The notes under the pieces were generated by a model. The model had not been told where the DNA came from. It ran no database searches and was given only the letters and a program-made list of their open reading frames with translations. A program made the position numbers and the translations under genes. Shown in pieces: positions 1 to 12,539 of a stretch of DNA of 64,000 bases (positions within the stretch are counted from its first letter, which is position 1; every line of letters starts with the position of its first letter). This DNA is from Beta vulgaris subsp. vulgaris (lineage: Eukaryota; Streptophyta; Magnoliopsida; Caryophyllales; Amaranthaceae), in contig NC_079202.1 of NCBI RefSeq assembly GCF_026745355.1, positions 36,252,346 to 36,316,345 of the forward strand, written 5' to 3'.

Positions 1-491
1 GCGAATTTAAACTGTTAATATATATTGAAAGGTTAGACAGACTTTCAACACTTATTGTACGTAAGATGATGGAAGTTAATTTTATAAGTTGGATGGGAAT
101 TATTCAGCTTATCTCACAATAAATTATTATAAGTACACTTCATGTGAGATTTGATTTGTGATTCGGGAATGAAAAGTGGTTCTTTTTTTTTTCCTAATTT
201 GCTTAAACATATGCGATACTCTTCAAAAAATAAATTGGAGAGGGTAAATTAATCTTTCTTTCACTATCAGTGCATGCAGATAGCATTTTGTTTAATTTTT
301 CGTAGGTTTCAAACAAGGTCATAGTTACATGTAAAAGTATATAATCTCGTGATCTCGTCACAGAAAGGGCACATATTTCATATGATATGATAGGATTTAC
401 AGACAAACAATGAGTGATTTTATAATTTTGTTAAACGATAATAAAAGGACAATTTGCTCCACTTTCCTTTTATATTTCTTTCTAACCTATT
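1..491. other. AT-rich flank, no gene seen
   Basis: No reading frame here resembles a known family. The short open frames are incidental to AT-rich sequence. It is the left flank of the SINE insertion. Confidence 0.6.
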
Positions 492-690
492 ATAATATAT
501 AACATAATACCAAGTAAGTGTTGGCCCAGTGGTGATGGGGACTGGCTTTGGTAGGACGGACTCGTGTTCGAATCCCCGCAACACCCTTGGGAGAGGAATG
601 GAACCTAACCACCCCGAACTTGGCCTCGATCCGGATGTAGCCCGAAGGGTGAACCGGGTGCAAACACCAAAAAATAATATATAACATAAT
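492..690 (+). mobile_element. tRNA-derived SINE with 17-bp target duplication
   Basis: A body of about 165 bp (509-673) is flanked by perfect 17-bp direct repeats, ATAATATATAACATAAT at 492-508 and 674-690. The head has an RNA polymerase III A box (TGGCCCAGTGG, 522-532) and, 33 bases further on, a B box (GTTCGAATCC, 566-575), the arrangement expected of a tRNA-derived promoter. The body ends in a short A run just before the right repeat. The perfect repeat suggests a fairly young insertion. The 3' part matches nothing I can name, so the SINE family is left open. Confidence 0.85.
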
Positions 691-721
691 GAGCTGATGA
701 GCATATATGTTATTTTCAGGT

Positions 722-1815
722 TTAACTGACGAGCAACTAAAGATTAATCATAAAATCATGGATGCCATCTCAAGGAGGTGTCTTCTTTGTTTGCGGACAT
801 AGAGGAATAGGTAAAACATATATGTGGAGAACATTATGTGCTGCTATAAGAAATCGTACTACTGGTTGCTTCAAGTGGAATTGCATCACTACTCCTTCCA
901 AGAGGTAGAACATCTCATTGAAGGTTCGGTATACCTTTGAATGTCGGTGAGAACTCCACATGTGCTGGCATTCGGTCGGGGACAGACTTAGTTGCACTAC
1001 TTATTAAAACAAGCTTGGCATTTGGGATGAAGCACATATGGTGCATATAAGTACTATTTTGACGCGTTGGATAGGAGCTTGAAAGACATTATGCGGTCAG
1101 TTGACAGTGCTAACTTGCATAGATATTCTGGTGGAAAAGTCGTCGTGTTTGCTGGTGATCTTAGGCAAATAATACTGGTCATTCCTAAGGGAACCAGACA
1201 GGATATTGTTTTTGCAGCCATCCATTCTTCTTTTTTGTGGGGTTCATGTAAAGTGCTTAAACTTACTCACAACAAGGGTCTACAAGCAATACATTCAAAC
1301 TCTGATCTTCAAGAAATAAAAGAGTTTTCAGATCGGATACTAAGTATGTGATGGAAATGTTGGAGAGCTGAATGATGGAATGGGTTTCATTCATATTATA
1401 TTAGTAATGATATTCGTATAGATGGAGGAAAAGACCCTATTTCTGCAATTGTTCAAAGCACATATCCTTGCTTTACAGATCATCTATGGGAAGCAAAGTA
1501 CTTTCAAGAAAAAGCTATTCTAGCTTCGACAAATGAGATAGTCGAGATATAGTTATTTATCATGTGTTGTCTACCATCCCAGGAAAGGAAAAGGAGTACT
1601 TTAGTTCAGACGCAATTAGCAAAGAAGAAAGGAACTTTGGGATCCATGAACTATATTCAACTAAATTCCTTAATACAATAAAATGTTCAGGCTTATTGAA
1701 TAACAATATAAGGTTAAAGGTTGGTGCACCAGTCATCCTTCCAAGGAATATTAATTAGGTAGCGAAATTGTGTAATGACACAAGATTAATTGTCACGCAT
1801 TTAGGCAAATTTTTA
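722..1815 (+). pseudogene. PIF1-like helicase remnant (Helitron type)
   Basis: Decayed coding sequence of a PIF1-family DNA helicase, of the type forming the C-terminal half of plant Helitron RepHel proteins. It starts around LTDEQLKINHKIMDAI, followed by the Walker A box read as GHRGIGKT (near 790-830) and the Walker B box IWDEAHMVH (near 1020). A long central block (1067-1351) contains GGKVVVFAGDLRQI and LKLTHN. Further blocks include KCSGLLNNNIRLKVGAPV (about 1680-1755) and LCNDTRLIVTHLGKF (about 1768-1812). Stops and frame changes occur throughout, for example a stop after NIN at 1756 and disruption near 880-1060. No Rep domain is visible. Host PIF1 genes are an alternative source, but the wording of the blocks is that of transposon copies. 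Confidence 0.8.
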
Positions 1816-2021
1816 AACAATTTGGTACACCTTATGATCTCTCAAGTAGGTATACTAATAGGCAAATCAATCACCTCAAAATCTTCCAACCCTAGACTCT
1901 TAATGACAAACGACCAAACAAAAGAATATGGGCAGCTCTCCCATAAACAGCATATAAGGACACAAAGGTCTCACCACCTAACCCCATATTGAATTTTCTT
2001 AGTCAAACCTTGCTCAAATCA

Positions 2022-2517
2022 CTAATAAGCCTTTAACCCCTCAGTAGCTACTACCTCTGGTGCACACCTAGACAATGCTATGAACTTGTCATAGTACCCA
2101 CAGATAGTCATACTCCTCATCCTAAGGTTTATGAACTCCTGAGCCTTTTGCTTTCTCATAAATGTAGGGTAAATTTTTTCTCTTAAAGCAGCAATAAAGG
2201 ATTTCCAATTAAACTCTTCCACAACACTAAGTCTAGTCCCCTTCTCTTTCCACCATAAGTAAGCCTCGTCTTTTAGATACAGTACAATTTGACCTACTTT
2301 GATACCCTCACAACAGTTCACAGCCCCAAAGATCTTTTCCAACTCTCTAATCCAGTTCTCTAAAAAGATAGAATCAGTTTGTCCCTTAAATAACGGTGGC
2401 TTAACTTAACCTCTCGAACATGTTCCCAGCAGAATCGGGACACTAAGCTCTTTCCTGGATCAGTTTTTCCTCCAATAGGTGAATAGCAACAGCTAAGTTG
2501 TTACCGTTGTTAGCCAT
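2022..2517 (-). pseudogene. Ty3/gypsy gag remnant
   Basis: Reading leftwards from an ATG at 2515-2517 (MANNGNNLAVAIHLLEEKL), the frame passes a stop and a frame change near 2400-2450. It then continues as an open block (2022-2342) with the retrotransposon gag domain: a region like EKIFGAVNCCEGIKVGQIVL, the DEAYLWWKEK tryptophan motif, FIAALREKIYPT and YYDKFIALSR. This is the capsid-like gag of chromoviruses. The C-terminal zinc knuckle and all of pol are missing, so the element is truncated on its left side. The primer binding site and LTR lie at higher coordinates, consistent with minus-strand orientation. Confidence 0.8.
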
Positions 2518-3018
2518 TCTATTGCGCGGCCTAAATTTTAACGTAATACTACTTTGGTTTCGATTCACAACTTACTTGTCATTCTCTACGAAGGCAGCAT
2601 TTGATTTTACCATAAAGATCGCATTAACAAACAATTTCTCATAAAGTTACTATAACACTAAGTTCACACATTATGAACCATAACAAATATATATATTCAC
2701 ATTAATAATCACATAAGGATCAAATGAAACCAATTATAATAAATAAAATATTTCCCTTTTCGCATACCAAAATATATTCTCACTCAACTCAAATAGCTGA
2801 ATAACAACTTTTATTCCTCGAACGATAATAAGAATATTCTTCCAATCCAAAATAACCAACTTATTCCTCAACAATATAAAGATGCTAAATAAGGAAATTT
2901 AAACTATTGTAGTTTAGCTACTTATTCAACTACTAACCTTAGAACACAAATAAATACTCTATGGAGTTACATTATCATTCATATCCTTTTTTTCTTTGTA
3001 CTTTTATGGAGTAAGCAC
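2518..3018. other. Element leader, no gene seen
   Basis: AT-rich sequence between the gag start and the upstream acidic reading frame of the same minus-strand retroelement. No motif was recognised. Confidence 0.5.
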
Positions 3019-3385
3019 TTAATCTTCGAAGTCTCCAGAGTCTTCACTAAAACAATAATGATATGAATTCCTGGGTCTAGTAGATCTTTGAATCCTTTTG
3101 AGTTGAGTTTCATCCTCTTCTAACTCTAAATTACTAACATCGCTCAGATAAGATCTCCAAGTGGCACTATAAATTTCCTTTTAGGTTTTCCCTCTAGTAC
3201 GATTAAACTCTTGAATCACCTCATCATGGCTATTAGGGATGCCTACTTTCAAGACACGATGCATAACAAAGTTTAAACTAGTGTAGCTCTTACTATCAGA
3301 CTCATAACCTCCATCATTCTCATCATCACTCAGCACAATAGGATTGTAGTAGCTCCTTACTCTAGTACTTCTCTATTAGACATGG
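3019..3385 (-). pseudogene. Acidic pre-gag reading frame, unrecognised
   Basis: On the minus strand an ATG at about 3385 gives MSNREV. After a one-base shift a frame runs as TRVRSYYNPIVLSDDENDGG and continues through NFVMHRVLKVGIPNSHDEV, with one in-frame stop (after FNRTRGKT), to YHYCFSEDSGDFED and a TAA at 3019-3021. The product would be acidic, about 120 residues. It sits between the primer binding site and gag of the gypsy relic, so it is probably an element-encoded leader protein or an N-terminal gag extension. I do not recognise a domain. Low-level coding character, rather than homology, supports it. Confidence 0.35.
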
Positions 3386-3936
3386 CTAGAGGCCTATAAC
3401 TAATAAATATAACTTCTATAAGCAATTGATACTCTCACTTAACGTATATTTCCAACAATAAACAGTAAGTAAGTATAACCAACCATATAAGCATAGGAAT
3501 AACATAAACATTTAGCAGGAAAGAAAAAAAGTATAATCATGCTAAACTAACTATTTAGTGCAGACGTATAATATTTCTATCATCTATGCCCTTCCTATAT
3601 TACCCATCTCTCACACAACAATAAAGTAAATAAAATAAACTAGAAATATTAAAATAACAAATAATAATATTTTATAAATTTCGAGTAAATAATAAATACA
3701 TAAAATTAAAAAAACGTCGAACATATATATATAAAAAATTTGAAAGATTTTCGAACATTAATAAAAAAAATTCGAGCCTTATATTTCGAATAAAAAAAAT
3801 TCGAATTCCAATTTGTGAGCAATAACGTGTTTCAAAAATTCATTTAAACACAACGACTAAGTAGGAGCCCAATTCTAAGAAATTCATTTTAAATAACTAG
3901 CTAGTTAGGCGTCTAAAAATTTTAAAATAAACCTAA
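3386..3936. other. Retroelement leader, no gene seen
   Basis: AT-rich sequence between the primer binding site and the pre-gag frame, containing repeated TTCGA-type tracts at 3720-3800. No coding signal. Confidence 0.5.
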
Positions 3937-3951
3937 AGCTCCCAAATACCA
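3937..3951 (-). other. Degenerate tRNA-Met primer binding site
   Basis: On the minus strand the LTR end GGGGTGTTACA is followed by AAG and then TGGTATTTGGGAGCT. This resembles the plant initiator-tRNA primer site that begins TGGTATCAGAGC, with several changes. Its place directly inside the LTR border is what identifies it. Confidence 0.55.
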
Positions 3952-4995
3952 CTTTGTAACACCCCAAAAATTCTCACTTTTCCAAAAAATACTTTTCAAA
4001 TATAAAACTAGAGAATCATCAAAGCATTATTACCTGTGTGATAATGTATCGGCTTATTCAGAATTTTGCAGCGGAAAACATATAACTAACTTTAGAATTA
4101 AAATTTAATAAATAAAAAAGTCAACTTTAAAACCAATCAACAACGTTAACGTTAACTTCAAACCAACTTAAATATAAATGTATTAACTATAATACGATAA
4201 ATTAATTAACATGCTACACAAGCTCTCCATTCCCGAACCCCCATGATACATCATCTTCACACCTGTAGATGACAATGCAATAGAGAATATGCTGACCAAG
4301 AATGGATCATCACAGGATCAATAAGGAAAAGTCATGATCAACGCATATAAACAAAGCACGTAATCAGCAAAGCTGAGTACTACATAATAAATAAACATTT
4401 CTAACATGATACTGATAAATAGTGAGCAGAGGTAAATAACAACATAACAATCTGCTAATAACTTTTACTGAACTAAACTTTAACAACATTTTTATTACTT
4501 TAAATGGAATAATCACTGGACCGAGTTGTCTAAATAAAAACCAGCCTTCCCTTTGGAAGACAAAATACTGACGCGACTCCTTATTACCATGACCTACGAT
4601 ATCGAGAAACCTTTTAAATAAAATAAAATAGGAACGGTGATCAATCTGAACCCAGAAAAAAGCCATGGCCCGCTCACCATGTCCACCAACTCCTAGATTG
4701 TCCAACTTTGGACGTGCAACAATCTAAAGTTTATTACTACAAGTTTCACTTAACATGATTTACTATTTATTATTTATTATGACACACAAGCAACACAGAT
4801 AATATATCATCAAACATTCACAACTTTATTTTTATCTTAGGATTAAATAAGTGATCATATAACTTACAACCCAAGATTAATTCCTTTTTTAATCCAATCT
4901 TTCTTATATGTTGAACTAGCCAATAACCAACTTACCTTTTAAAAGTATAAAATATCAACATACCAAATAAGGCCCTCTGGCCTCATAGAGTAGTG

Positions 4996-5180
<185 letters not shown>

Positions 5181-6297
5181 GGGAACAACATGATTCAATT
5201 AATCATGATCCATACCAATAAATATATTGATTTTCCCACGTGAATTAACAAAATAAAGTTCCCAACCAACATGCTTGCATCAATCTTCAATACAAACATG
5301 ATATAAATCTCATATTTAATATGTTCGCACACAGGCATAAAACATGCAAAATCCAACATAATAGCAATCATATATGAACTCACATAGTTCCTATACATGA
5401 TACTACATAACTTTCCTTCTTAAAATCATGATACTACATCAATCAACACATAGGTATGTACGTACCTTGTGCAAACAAACTAATAGGCCACTTTAACAGT
5501 CTTAAAAGTCGCCGAGAGAGAAGTCTCCGCCCCAAACAACCAATATAAATTCATAATCAATACTCAAATAATTTTCAGCAACTTTAAAATACTTTGAACC
5601 TCCTTTAAAGATATTTAAAAGTGGTTTCCATTATTAAAACTTCAATTACTAACACTTCCTAGCATAGTACTACTATACTAGTTATTAAAAATCGTTAAAA
5701 CTCCATCAATATTAATCTCCTTTTTAAAATTCAAGCAACATATAATCTATTAAAACTCCCTTTAAACATGCTTAAACATACTTAAACTTATAAGAATAAT
5801 CAATTCTATAGTTTATAATATACTACTATGATTTTCCAATCTTTAACACCCTAAAATTCATGCTTTGATAATTAAAATTCCAATCTAAACATAATTCTTA
5901 AATCTGAATTTTATTTCTTCACTACATAAATTATATAATCATAGATTCATAATTAAATCATCAAATTAAAGCTTCTAAACAGAATTCAACTAAAAACAAA
6001 TATTAAAAACATAATCTTTAAATAAAACTTGAGGAGGAAGAAAGGTAATCAAACCAACACAAAGGAAAAAGAGGACAAAACCGACTGGGTGACGTGGCAT
6101 CAACAGGCAGCACTCACGGTGGTCGGCGGTGGTTCAAAGTGAAGGAGGAAGGTTTCTTGTTGAGGAAGAAATCATTTCTTGTAAGAGAAGAAAGGAAGAA
6201 GGAGAAAAACATGTGTGAGTGAGAAGAAATAAAGGGGCGCCGGTTGTGAGAGGGAGGAGAGAGAATGTTTGTGTGTGGGTAAAATTTGGGTTGAATG

Positions 6298-6305
6298 TAT
6301 TTATA
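6298..6305 (-). promoter_or_regulatory. TATA box of the LTR promoter
   Basis: Minus-strand TATAAATA in an otherwise less AT-rich setting, followed downstream (6290 to 6150) by a CT-rich leader. It fits the start of the chromovirus LTR transcript. Confidence 0.45.
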
Positions 6306-6893
6306 TGTGTGTTCTTCTTTTGGGCTTAGGAAAAGGCAATTGGGCTTTAAATAGAGTTTAATGATGAATAAGATTGATGATTGAAACTCCTATCATCACT
6401 AGAATTCTTTTTCCTAATCTAATTAGTATTTGGATTCCTCGAGCCCATTTAAATTCCTTTATCAAAACCAAAAAGATATTTAAATATTTTTCAAAGCATG
6501 CCTTAATTGAATATTTACTTCCTTAAATCCTTAAAATAATTCATTTGACTTTCAAATAGTCAACCTTTAAAGAAATAATTTATTTTAAAATTAAATTATA
6601 TTTATATATATTTATATACCTGTTTTCAGCCATGGTCAATTCTATTTTGCAGTTTCTAGGATGACGAGTAAAAAAGTACTGAAAATTCTCATTCATGATA
6701 AAGAACAAGATGTATGTACAATTACAACCAATGTGGTTTATAAATAAATTTTTCCACACAAATAAGTTGTAATACATTCAATTATATGATTAACAATTCA
6801 ATAATTTTAAAGTTGTTTACAGTTTTATTGGTCTTTGTTCAACTACTTTTCTAATGTTCAATTAAAAAGCATACACAGTTAGTCTGCAAACTT

Positions 6894-6924
6894 CCCGTGC
6901 ATCATGCATGGGTCAAAAGACTAG
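6894..6924 (+). mobile_element. Helitron 3' terminus
   Basis: A near-perfect hairpin (CCCGTGCA TCA TGCATGGG, 6894-6912, one G-T pair) is followed after 8 bases by CTAG (6921-6924) and then T. This is the canonical Helitron 3' end, inserted before T. I found no matching TC-start nearby, so the extent of the element is unknown. The helicase remnant at 722-1815 is on the same strand and could belong to it, with the gypsy element as a later insertion; that link is inference. Confidence 0.6.
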
Positions 6925-9090
6925 TAAAATAACATATAACACATACAATTGATAAAAATTGTTGTTAATTTTTCGTAGAATACCAGCCAAAAAAATAACA
7001 ATAGAAAAGTAAGGTATTTTCGATGTAAATTTGTTCAAACCTCAAAGCTATGTCATAAACAAGTTGCAAATATTATTTGATAGTTTATATGATGAGGACC
7101 ACATATTGATTCTGATAAAGAAAAGTTGCATATTCTTTTATAAAAGAGGTTGATTTATGTCAAAGCCGACCTATTCTTGTTAGTGGCGAATTCAAAAATT
7201 CAAGGTTAGACTATAGACACTTCCGACAATGATGGGTAATATTTGTTGTCAATCTAGATATATCATGCTAATGGTACTCGCAAGACTATTTTTTACCCAT
7301 TGCTCATTTGATATTATCTAAATGAGTAGAATTTTACTCATTTCTAACAAATGTTGCTCATTCCCCCCCAACACTTTCTTAACTGAGCAAACACTTCTAG
7401 TCATTTTGAGAAAATGAGTACACACTTTTGCCAAAATGAACAAACTTTTTTCTATCATTTTCTCAAATGAATAAGTGTTTGCTCCATTTCGTATATGCAT
7501 TATTGCTTTCAAATGTGAAACTAAGTCCACGATTGATAAATATCGAAACTTCAACATTTGTCGTTGATAAAGCCAACTTTCTCAAATCATAATTAACAGT
7601 TCATCAATTTGATTGGCCATGATGAGAGAGAAATTATGAAGCAGAGATAAATTTGGAGGTGACAAACAACGGATGAGAGAGAAATTCTGAGGTAAGAGAG
7701 ACAATAGATATAAGCGGAATACTAAAACTAGAGTTGATTCTATAATCATTTTTTTGCATTATCGATCATTAATTTCGCCCTTAAAGAATTTTTAAAACTC
7801 TAATGTTAATTATCAAATTTAAAATTAATTCCTCCATTATTCGGAGCTTCAATATTTGTTTTTGTCAATCATTAATTTCAATGAAGGTTGCAAATTTTTA
7901 GAAGAGAGAGAATCAATGTAGGAGGAATATTTGGAGGGACAAAAAGAGAAACAATAGAAGAGAGAAAAAATTGGAGGTAAGAGAAAAAATAAAAAGAAGA
8001 GTGAAAAAGCTAAAAGAGAGAAATAAGTAATTAAAAATGAATAAAATTTTGTTCATTTGGAGAATTTATTAAAGAACTGCCTTTGGGTGTACCATGAACG
8101 AACTCACAATGATGTTCAGGGATGTTCAAAAAATAAATAATAATTGTAACCTGTGAAACCAATCTTCTTTGTTCTGTAATTCGCTTAATAACTAAATACT
8201 TAAGTTTTAAAAATTATGTAAACTATTTCCCTTCCTCAAAGGATTACTCATTTGTTTTTTACGATCTCCAAAATACACATTATTTGACAGTTAATATCTC
8301 CAAACACATATGTTAATGTTTTCCCCTGCCTATCTACTAGTGAGAAAAATTAATTCAAGTATTTCTAAGAAAGTATACAAATTAATGAATGTACTATTTA
8401 AGATTCGATTACTTCTTCCTTTCTGTTTTAAAGTGAAATGTTTTCTTTTTCATGCAACCCATCGTGCTTCTTTGATCATTAATATCTTTAGTTGTGCACA
8501 CATAAAAAAATATAAAAAAAGTTAAAATTTGATAGTGTGAATCGAGATGAATATAACAAGGTCCCACTTGACTATATTTTTATTTAAATAATGGCGATAA
8601 ATTGGAGTCAAAATTGATCAATGAATAGTGTCATTTCACCCAATGTTTCATTGAAAACAGATGGGGGAAGTATTTTATGTTTAATTTCTTGTTCTCCCTT
8701 TTTTCATTATTAGATACTCCACGCCTAATAACCTAGAGGCTTAACACTTGAGAGTAAAATACAATTATTTAGAAGCAAATTGGTATAAGTCATGCAATAA
8801 TGTAAGTGAAAATGAAAAGAAATACGAGTTAACATATGAAAATTCGAGGATACCTAAAAGTAAGGAAAAAAGTACTGAATGCGACTGTGTTACCATGGAT
8901 TTGGTGAGACGATCCAGTTGGTATAATATAGTTACCCACCTACGTATCTCCTTGTCAAATCATGTATATCGTTTTGTGTACAACTTAACACAATCAAAGT
9001 AATTTTGTATTTTTGAAGGTTATTACTATTTACTGCCTGTATTTTTTTTACCAAAAAAATAAAATTTATTAAGAAATTTTTATTATGAAA
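6925..9090. other. No gene seen; purine-rich stretch inside
   Basis: AT-rich sequence without recognisable coding or transposon termini. A strongly purine-biased tract (GAGAGAGAAA type) lies at about 7620-8040. The short open frames at 8310-8525 and 8748-9002 show no family resemblance. Confidence 0.5.
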
Positions 9091-9205
9091 TGAACCAAAA
9101 TCTCGGCTCCACCATGATGGAACTCACCACTTTTTTTCATTTCCACCATGGAGGAAACAAAAAAATGGGATGGCTCCGCCATGGTGGAACCGAAATTTTG
9201 GTTCA
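9091..9205. repeat. Small foldback (26-bp inverted repeat)
   Basis: The arms at 9091-9116 and 9180-9205 are inverted copies with two mismatches in 26 bp (core GAACCAAAAT and CTCCACCATG), separated by 63 bases. A third CCACCATGG lies between them. Termini and target duplication were not found, so it may be a MITE fragment or simply a hairpin. Confidence 0.6.
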
Positions 9206-9779
9206 GTCCCATGAATAGTAAAAACATATTTAGAATAAATAGCTGTGAAAACTGTGGAGGAAGAAGAAGAGAAAGGAGGGATAAGAAGATATGATTTTAC
9301 TGGTTTTCCAAGGTTTTTTTAAAATTTTTTTTAGCTTTTCTTGTTTTACAATAATTTGATTTTTTCGAGGGGCTAGGATAGTAGGGGACCTTGGTGGCAG
9401 TGGTGGGGGTTGATGGGGTTGGGGGTGCACTAGGGGATTAGGAAGGCGATGAAGGGAAGAAAAGGAAGAAGGAGAAGGGAAGAGGAGGAAGAAAAAGGTG
9501 GTTGCACGGAGGGGCGGCTACAGGGAGGAAGGTTGTGAGTAAGAGGTTGCGAGTGGTGGTGGCAGTAGTGGGGACTGGGGAGTAGTGGTAGTGGTGGCGG
9601 GGGTAGTGGTGGTTGTGTTAGATTTAGAAAAGAGGAAGAAGAAGTGGAGGAGAGAGAAGAACTATTTAATCAACAAATTATCTTGTTTACAAACAATTGC
9701 GCCGAAACAAACTTTACTAGAGCAACTTTCTTCTATTCCTTAATCTTCCTAATACCTAATCTCCCTACTTTTTTTAGGG
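9206..9779. other. G-rich low-complexity stretch, no gene
   Basis: From about 9360 to 9660 the plus strand is rich in GGTGG, GGGGG and GGAAGA units. No coding domain is visible. The proline-rich minus-strand frame at 9230-9430 is a by-product of this composition. Confidence 0.6.
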
Positions 9780-10810
9780 TACAAATATGATTCCATTTGA
9801 TATTCTCAAGCTTTGCACAATAGTAGAAACCACTCCACAAGAAAAGCTCTACATATCTTCTCAAGCTCCTGAAGAACACTACTAGGAAGAATTAACACAT
9901 GTGCCTAGTATATGTGAATACTAAACAATACTTAGTTAATCAATTGAAATCTCCCAGCGTTGGAGAGATTTATTCTACTCATATCCTGATTCTTGCACTT
10001 ATTTTTCAACCAAACTACCACATTCAACCACAAATACTCTATTGAAAAAATAGGAATGTATAAGCAAACCCATATACCTCTTAATATTCTAGATCACATG
10101 ATCATTGGAACATTTGAAGTATAGAACTCTGATTTATGCTCATTAATGCATAGCCCTGATGAGTTCGAAAAATAGCTTAAAAGATTACAATATTAAATAC
10201 ATAGAAGGGAACACTCCTTCACAATACAAAATTACATCATCATCAAACCCTAAATGAGTGATCTTAAGAGCGAGCTTTGCATCTAGGATGATAACTGAAA
10301 TTGGAGCTTGCACTCATCTTCTTCATTACCTTACACAATTACTCCATACAAATCATAAAGAGAAGAGGATAATTGAGATCACACTGTCTAAAAACCCCTT
10401 TTTGATTCAAAATACCTATGAAGTCATCAAAGTAAATGTTAGAGACCTCCGGCATATTATAACCAGACTAATAAAACCAATTGGGGACTTAAGACCCTCT
10501 AATATTTCTTCTAAAAATCTCATTAAATTGTATCATAGGTTTTTTTCATGTCCAGCTTCATTAGACAGCTAGCTTTCACATTCTTCCTTCCATATAATCT
10601 CACAATATCCTGGTAGACCATCACAGTATGCAGAATGAATCTTTCATGGACAAACGCTCCCCAATTTTCAGTAATTATATCATAATGCACCATCTATAGT
10701 CTATTACAAAGAATTTTTGTTATACACTTCTAAAAATATTACAGTAGGCAATATGTCTAAATTCAGAAACATTCCTAGGACAAACAACTTTAGGAACTAA
10801 ACTGAGAATT
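9780..10810 (-). pseudogene. LINE ORF2 remnant, reverse transcriptase half
   Basis: Reading leftwards from 10810, three-frame translation gives successive blocks of a plant L1-type reverse transcriptase: LVPKVVCPRNVSEFRHIA, KCITKILCNRL, FVHERFILHTVM, CLMKLDMKKTYDTI (the KAYD motif), FLEEILEGLKSP, a decayed insertion-loop region, KITHLGFDD in place of the FADD catalytic box, and AGRFQLINK near 9960. Stops and shifts are frequent. It is the 3' continuation of the fragment at 12540-13330, from which the LTR at 10811-12539 separates it. Confidence 0.8.
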
Positions 10811-12539
10811 TGATAAGTGCGTTTTTAACGCAACTTATAGACTCCTTTTAACACATTTTGATCCTCTTTCTCCCCTTTGTTCCCTCTTTCTTCTCCCTTT
10901 CCCTTTCTATCTTATTTACTTGATCATTCTTCATCATAGTGATATTTTTCTAGATTTTCAGTCATTATTTACCAAATTTCTATTACATTTGCCTTCACCT
11001 TGTTTTGCCATGTTCTTAATATATGTGGGACTACCGAAGACGGCTAAAAGTTGTAGACTCAGCAAAGAAAGCAATGCAAAAATAGCACACGTTGAGAAAT
11101 GGCGCGCTCACACCATGTCCCATGTCCGCTCGCACAAAGCAGCACATTGCACAAAAGAATCTTGTACAGAGAACTTCAACTAGCCATAACTTTCAAACCA
11201 CAAATCGGATGAAGGTTATTCCAGTCGTACGTGAAAGCATGTGTTTGATATCTTTCCAACGACTGGTCATAAGCTTGATTTGGATCTAAAGTGAAAGTAT
11301 TATGTGTGTTTAAGTTGAATTGTGCTAATAGAGCAGAACAGTCGTGCGCTCGCACCAGCTAATGAGGTGCCCCCGCACCTTTTGTCAGATTGTTGCACTT
11401 GGAGATCAGTGTGTTTGGTGCGCCCGCACCAATTATGTTCTGTCAAAAATTATCAGGCCTCGTGCCTAATAAAAAAGTAAGGATGTTTTATTTTTGAAAT
11501 GCTTTTATTCTATAGATTAGAGAGTTTATTAGGGTTCTTCCTGGATATAAAAACATAGTGATTAATCTTAGATTTTAGATTTAGATATTACGGTTGTTGA
11601 TTTCGAAACATTCAAGGTACTTTTGAATACGAGTTTTCAATTTTATTCATGTTGTCAATGTTAATCACTATTTCTCTGTAGTTATAGTTCTTAGAGTAAT
11701 ATAATTTTATAATTTTATTATTTCTATTATATTAATCATATTTAGCCCTAAATTAGTTATAAATTTCATATTTTTGTGCTTAGAATTCATGATTAGTAAG
11801 TAGTCTCCTATCTAGGATTTGAGTGAAAGTATGAATTAGGTTTTCGATCATTAGATTGTTAGTGTAATTGTGATGATTTAATGATGATTATGCATTGATC
11901 TTGGTGTTTTGAGACCATAAGATAAATATTGATCACATTTATGCTATGTTCTTTGATTCCAAATATTCTTAATCGAACTTTGAACTTTCATCCCCTTGAA
12001 TCAACTTAATTTCTAGGCCAAGATATTGGGTACAAATTAAGGAGATCATCCTTGTATTAGGGGTTTTTTGTATTTATCCAATCTCTTAATCAATTGACTA
12101 AAGACCGTTCGAGAGAGGATTTAGTTGATTGATTAAACGATTGTTCTTGAGGAGCATTCGAGAGAGAACTCGAGTATTTTAGAGAAAACTAAACCTTCCA
12201 TAATTATCTCCCTTTGAATAACAATCACATTAATGATCATTGTTCCGCTTTGATTCATACCAATAGCCTAAACTCTAACATTTTCTTTATTGATATTTCT
12301 CGTATTTATTTGCTAGTTCTTTGATAATAGTTAGTTATTAGTTGTTACAAAATCATTCAGAACCCCCAAAAACCCTTCAATTAGGTAATTTAGACTTGTT
12401 AGACTTTGATTAACCCTAATTTTCCCGTGGATCGACCCTTGAGTTGCCCTTACCACATTCTTAGTAATTGCTTGTTAGGTTATATAAATTTTGTTTAGAA
12501 AGTGATTATTGGTGTCTACACATTAAAAACAACTTATCA
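10811..12539 (+). repeat. Solo LTR (1.73 kb) inserted in a LINE
   Basis: The element starts TGATAAGTGCG at 10811 and ends AACTTATCA at 12539, so it has TG...CA ends and short inverted ends. It contains the plant gypsy LTR signature CCGTGGATCGACCCTTGAG (about 12426-12444). Neither a primer site nor a polypurine tract adjoins it. The flanks GAATT and GAAAT (10806-10810 and 12540-12544) match in four of five bases and the split LINE reads on across it, so it is a solo LTR. GC-rich GCGCTCGCACC-type repeats lie at 11095-11440. Confidence 0.8.

Noticed and set aside
4364..4705. 113-codon minus-strand open frame
   Set aside because: Lies inside the chromovirus LTR and resembles no protein family.
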